Part shown: positions 60,018 through 62,696 of the stretch, piece by piece | Layout of the letters: the number at the start of each line of letters is the position of its first letter | Position numbering within the stretch: position 1 is the stretch's first letter | Source: DATCMH01 sp036563505 | Lineage (GTDB): Bacteria; Pseudomonadota; Alphaproteobacteria; Rhizobiales; Beijerinckiaceae | Length of the DNA stretch: 62,696 nucleotides | Assembly: GCA_036563505.1 (NCBI GenBank) | Contig: DATCMH010000004.1 | Location: forward strand, 1 to 62,696 | Reading direction: 5' to 3' | Notes under the pieces: model-generated | What the model was told of the DNA's origin: nothing | The model's database searches: none | Seen by the model: only the letters and a program-made list of their open reading frames with translations | Translations under genes and position numbers: made by a program

Positions 60018-61034
60018 ATGGCAGTTTATTCCGGAACGACCGGACCAGACCGGATCGAAGGCAGCTCGGCCAATGACACGATTTCGGGCTTGGAAGGCAA
60101 CGACTCTCTCTATGGGCAGAGCGGCAATGACGTCATTTATGGCAATCTAGGCGACGACTACTTCTTTACGTTCAATGACTCGCCGGGATTTTCGGGTGGT
60201 GCGCCGTTCACGTCGGGCAATGATACGATCTTCGGTGGGCAAGGTGACGATTGGGTCTTCTATTATGCAGCTGGCAGCACAAGTCCAGCTCTCATTTACG
60301 GGAACCTAGGTAACGACTCTGTACAAGGCGGGGACGCCTTCGATACGATATTCGGTGGTCAGGGCAATGACAGCTTGATCGGCGGCAAAGGCAACGATCT
60401 GATTTACGGCAACGCAGGCAACGACATATTTTACGAGTTTGCGAATGCACCGGGGCGGGACACACTGTATGGCGGTCAAGGCGTCGACAAGTTCGACTTC
60501 TACGGTGGCTACACCGCATCGCTCCTCATCTACGGCAACCTGGGTAACGATAGCATCAGAGCCGGCGGCGCTAACGACACGATTTTTGGTGGACAGGGAG
60601 ACGACAGCATCTATGGCGAGACTGGTGCCGATTACCTTGCCGGCAATTTGGGCAACGATACTTTTTACTACTCGACTTATGGCAACCCTATTCTCAACTC
60701 GCCCGCCTCTGGCGTAGCTGATATCGACACAATCGCTGGTTTTGTAAGTGGGCAAGACAAGATTGCGCTCCAGAACTTCTCCTCTGCAACGACCGTGTTC
60801 CGGTCCGTGACGAGCGGAGGAAGCGACTTTGCAACAGCCCTCAGCCTAGCAGACGCAACCCAAGCCCCTGGCGGCACGGCCAACAAGACCGTCGACTATG
60901 TCTTCGTAGCTAACTCAGGCGGGGACGGCGGTTTTCTGTTTTTCGACAACAACGACGATGGCCGCATGAATGCCTCAGATCAGGGCATCGCGCTCACGAC
61001 GGGCACGGTGGTGGTGACGGACATCATCTACTGA
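60018..61034 (+). CDS. RTX-like calcium-binding repeat protein 5 (338 residues), divergent copy
   Basis: The ATG at 60018 follows AAGGGGGCA. Repeats span about residues 10-220 with the same FGGQGDD / YGNLGND alternation, but with more aromatic loops (FFTFNDSPGFSGGAPFTSGN). The C-terminal domain (about 230-338) has IDTIAGFVSGQDKIAL, VDYVFVANSGGDGGFLFFD and TGTVVVTDIIY. The loop DNNDDGRMNASD is EF-hand-like. Codon usage looks less GC-rich at third positions than in the other copies (for example TTTTACGAGTTTGCG). There is no signal peptide. Confidence 0.87.
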   Translation: MAVYSGTTGPDRIEGSSANDTISGLEGNDSLYGQSGNDVIYGNLGDDYFFTFNDSPGFSGGAPFTSGNDTIFGGQGDDWVFYYAAGSTSPALIYGNLGNDSVQGGDAFDTIFGGQGNDSLIGGKGNDLIYGNAGNDIFYEFANAPGRDTLYGGQGVDKFDFYGGYTASLLIYGNLGNDSIRAGGANDTIFGGQGDDSIYGETGADYLAGNLGNDTFYYSTYGNPILNSPASGVADIDTIAGFVSGQDKIALQNFSSATTVFRSVTSGGSDFATALSLADATQAPGGTANKTVDYVFVANSGGDGGFLFFDNNDDGRMNASDQGIALTTGTVVVTDIIY

Positions 61035-61041
61035 AGCGATT

Positions 61042-61072
61042 GGCCCAGCCGCAGCAATGCGCGCCGGGCTTC
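61042..61072 (+). terminator. Shared hairpin after RTX gene 5
   Basis: GGCCCAGCCGCAGCAATGCG with CGCCGGGCTT forms the shared hairpin with one mismatch, starting eight bases after the stop. Sequence beyond it (CCGTTCATGGTCTCTC) still resembles that after RTX gene 3 (TCGTTTATGGTCTCGC), so the duplication included downstream DNA. Confidence 0.65.
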
Positions 61073-61200
61073 TCCGTTCATGGTCTCTCAACCACGCTTG
61101 GGCATCCTGGTTGCGGGATGTTCTGCGGATGGGTTGCCGCCCAGAGTACCGCAGCCCAAGAGGCTCGTCGCGAGTGGGTGCGCGGCGGGCCTTCTTCGTC

Positions 61201-61494
61201 TCACCCCTGCTTCAGCCCAGCCCATTCCAGCCACTGCGCCCAGGCGGCCTTGAGCCTGCCGACAGCTTCGGCGCGGGACGGCTCCTCACCCGACCATTCC
61301 TTGATGCCCGCCTCGCCTCGGCCGCGGCCCAGTTGCACGGTGAGCGACCACGTCCAGCGCCCTCGTGCGGCCGGATCGCGGTTGTGCACCCGGCCGATCG
61401 TCATTCCGCCGCTCTTGAGCACGAAGTCTTGCTGGTCGGGGCCGTCCTCCGGGAAGGTAAGCGCCCAACGCAGCGTCGATGCCTCCTCGCTCAC
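61201..61494 (-). CDS. Small hypothetical protein
   Basis: 97 residues from a GTG that overlaps the upstream stop (GTGA). LRWALTFPEDGPDQQDFVLK and SGGMTIGRVHNRDPAARGRW suggest a compact beta-rich protein, with a C-terminal Trp-rich helix (LKAAWAQWLEWAGLKQG). It resembles short accessory-genome hypotheticals with the WxWSLT core. Function unknown. Confidence 0.6.
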   Translation of the reverse strand: MSEEASTLRWALTFPEDGPDQQDFVLKSGGMTIGRVHNRDPAARGRWTWSLTVQLGRGRGEAGIKEWSGEEPSRAEAVGRLKAAWAQWLEWAGLKQG

Positions 61495-61715
61495 TTGTCC
61501 TTCGCCGGCTTGGCGAGCAGGAGCGCCCCGATAATCGCCTCGCGGTGGAACACGCTCAGATCCTTGAGCGCCGGCATGATGACCCCGTGCTCACCCTTGA
61601 TGGAAAGCACTGTCTTGCCGTCGAACAGGGTAGCTGCCGCCTTCTCGACGTCCTCTTTCACGATCGTCTTGGCGCGAACCAGCTCGCCCACAGTCCCGGT
61701 CAGTGTCTCGGCCAT
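61491..61715 (-). CDS. Small hypothetical protein
   Basis: 74 residues from the ATG at 61715, chosen because GGAGG lies five bases upstream; a GTG two codons earlier is weaker. The sequence AETLTGTVGELVRAKTIVKE and SIKGEHGVIMPALKDLSVFH shows mixed helix/strand character with no motif I recognise. It sits between the DNA-ligase-domain gene and another small gene and is coupled to both by very short spacing. Confidence 0.55.
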   Translation of the reverse strand: MAETLTGTVGELVRAKTIVKEDVEKAAATLFDGKTVLSIKGEHGVIMPALKDLSVFHREAIIGALLLAKPAKDK

Positions 61716-61717
61716 CG

Positions 61718-62338
61718 TCACCTCCGCGCATAGCTGGCGTTCTTGATCTTGAGCCAGTTTGGATCAGGCCCGGAGCGGTAGGGTGCCCGCCGCCGCTTCG
61801 ACACGATGCCCTCCAGCCCGAGCTGGCAGGCGTGCTTGAACATGGTCGGCCCGTCAGCGTCTACGTGCTCGACATACGTCACGGCACCCGGCGCGCGACG
61901 GAGCAGCCGCTCCAGGCGCGCCTTCCGGTCGCTCAGTGGCAGCGTGCGCAGATCCTCTCCGTTCAGCTCCAACAGGTCGAACGCGAACAGGTGGGCTCTG
62001 GCGGCCTGCTCGCCACGGCGAAGACCGAAGAAGTTTGGTAGGCCGTCGGCATCGTGGGCTACTGCCTCACCGTCGAGCACGACGGAGGTGACGGGCAAGC
62101 GCCGGATCGCGAAAGCGATCGACCTCAGGTCGTCCGACCAGTCCCGCCCATTGCGGCTCCAGAGCCGAAGGACGTCGCCCTCACGCCGGGCCAGGATGCG
62201 GTAGCCGTCGTGCTTGATCTCGTGGACCCATTCAGGGCCGGACGGCGCTTTGCTGCTCAGGACGGCCTGACACGGCTGGATGAAGCCCGCGTGGAACGGC
62301 AGGTCGCTCGTGCGCGGCCGGGTGGCCCAGACCGCCAC
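61718..62338 (-). CDS. Minimal ATP-dependent DNA ligase (adenylation domain only)
   Basis: 206 residues with a GTG start. The nucleotidyltransferase motif I is HEIKHDGYRILAR (adenylated Lys in KxDG). Motif III is VVLDGEAVAHDADG, with FAFDLLELNG. Motifs IV and V are in LEGIVSKRRRAPYRSGPDPN and WLKIKN. This equals the adenylation domain of LigD/LigC-type ligases, but no OB-fold follows, and its KxDG lies early in the protein. Such short forms are common in Hyphomicrobiales accessory DNA. It may assist end-joining repair or be inactive for full ligation. Confidence 0.85.
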   Translation of the reverse strand: MAVWATRPRTSDLPFHAGFIQPCQAVLSSKAPSGPEWVHEIKHDGYRILARREGDVLRLWSRNGRDWSDDLRSIAFAIRRLPVTSVVLDGEAVAHDADGLPNFFGLRRGEQAARAHLFAFDLLELNGEDLRTLPLSDRKARLERLLRRAPGAVTYVEHVDADGPTMFKHACQLGLEGIVSKRRRAPYRSGPDPNWLKIKNASYARR

Positions 62339-62341
62339 GGG

Positions 62342-62647
62342 TCAGGCCGCCGCTCGTGATCCCTGAAGAGAGGTGCGTCGGCGTGCGGCCACGCGCGCAA
62401 GGCGCTGCGCCATCAGGATGGCCGACTCGATCTCCTCGAACGTCGTCGTGTCGATCTGCGAGCCGTACTGATCGTGCATCGCGACCACCCAGCCAGACCA
62501 GTCCATGATCTCAGGGTGACGTTTCTGGACGGCGATCACCCGAGAGGCTGCGTAAAGCGTCCGGTCCGAGTCGTCCTCGATGTCTTGGCCACTCTCGTCG
62601 AGGATGAGGTCTGAGCCGTTCGTGCAGTGAAAGTAGATGTGCCACAT
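62342..62647 (-). CDS. DUF6894-like small protein
   Basis: 101 residues from the ATG at 62647. YFHCTNGSDLILDESGQDIE and DWSGWVVAMHDQYGSQI follow the pattern of the DUF6894 family, frequent in Methylobacterium-like genomes and of unknown role. It ends with a basic tail (RLARVAARRRTSLQGSR). It lies three bases before the ligase gene and is probably co-transcribed. The remaining 49 bases of the window hold no gene. Confidence 0.7.
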   Translation of the reverse strand: MWHIYFHCTNGSDLILDESGQDIEDDSDRTLYAASRVIAVQKRHPEIMDWSGWVVAMHDQYGSQIDTTTFEEIESAILMAQRLARVAARRRTSLQGSRAAA

Positions 62648-62696
62648 GACGCGCACTCACTTTGAACATTGCCGATCTACGTCGACTGCAAGCACC

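Noticed and set aside
51351..61034. Dense short repeats that might be taken for a CRISPR array
   Set aside because: The repeats are in-frame codons for FGGQGxD/YGNxGxD units, vary in length and sequence, and no cas genes are present.
42340..62696. A direct repeat of the tRNA-Ser 3' end as an attachment site
   Set aside because: I looked for GGGTTCGAATCCCTCC further right and did not see it; a right-hand site, if any, is outside the window.

Overview
The window is GC-rich bacterial chromosome. Gene content and order (scpA-scpB, tatA-tatB-tatC, psd-pssA, maf-yacG-tRNA-Phe) and two promoter-like sites matching the alphaproteobacterial general-stress sigma factor (GGAAC-N16-cGTT) point to the Hyphomicrobiales. 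A Methylobacterium/Methylorubrum-like organism is my best guess; this is inference from the sequence alone.

Region 1 (1-2702): two palindromic intergenic repeats, then a malic enzyme with a phosphotransacetylase-like tail. Region 2 (2772-24812): a large glycan locus arranged as two divergent operons around 13.7-14.0 kb. The leftward arm holds two sugar-nucleotide epimerases, a B12-binding radical SAM protein, a GT4 glycosyltransferase, three CgeB-like glycosyltransferases, a UDP-glucuronate-decarboxylase-like enzyme and a phosphoribosyltransferase-like/kinase-like fusion. The rightward arm holds inositol-phosphate synthase, a histidine phosphatase, a fourth CgeB-like glycosyltransferase, a nucleotidyltransferase, two methyltransferases, a glycoside-hydrolase-like protein, a PIG-L deacetylase, a GT4 glycosyltransferase and an acetyltransferase. 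A second glycoside hydrolase faces it. Most genes in each arm overlap their neighbour by a few bases. I see no flippase, polymerase, initiating transferase or exporter, and both hydrolase-like proteins lack signal peptides. A stress-induced, cytosolic, inositol-linked glycan or glycoside is therefore a plausible product.

Region 3 (25071-42431) is core genome: argS, a SPOR protein, nagZ, scpAB, an orphan ABC ATPase, tatABC, a LOG-family protein, a LysM protein, an ATM1-type ABC exporter, psd-pssA, maf, yacG, tRNA-Phe, a family 2 glycosyltransferase and tRNA-Ser(GCU). A 181-bp palindromic repeat at 38.1 kb is nearly identical to one at 0.2 kb.

Region 4 (42432-62696) looks accessory. Directly beyond tRNA-Ser lies a gene-poor stretch with an integrase remnant carrying an in-frame stop. 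Next come a LysR regulator and a divergent run of exported or redox proteins (alpha/beta hydrolase and cupin with Tat signals, SDR, carboxymuconolactone-decarboxylase-like, cyclophilin-like, DUF6152-like). Two overlapping phage-like genes follow. The most unusual part is 51.3-61.1 kb: five RTX-like proteins built from alternating FGGQGxD and YGNxGxD units. They are interspersed with a LysR/cupin pair and an SGNH hydrolase, and several genes are followed by copies of the same hairpin. The right end carries two small hypothetical genes, a minimal ATP-dependent DNA ligase domain protein and a DUF6894-like protein.
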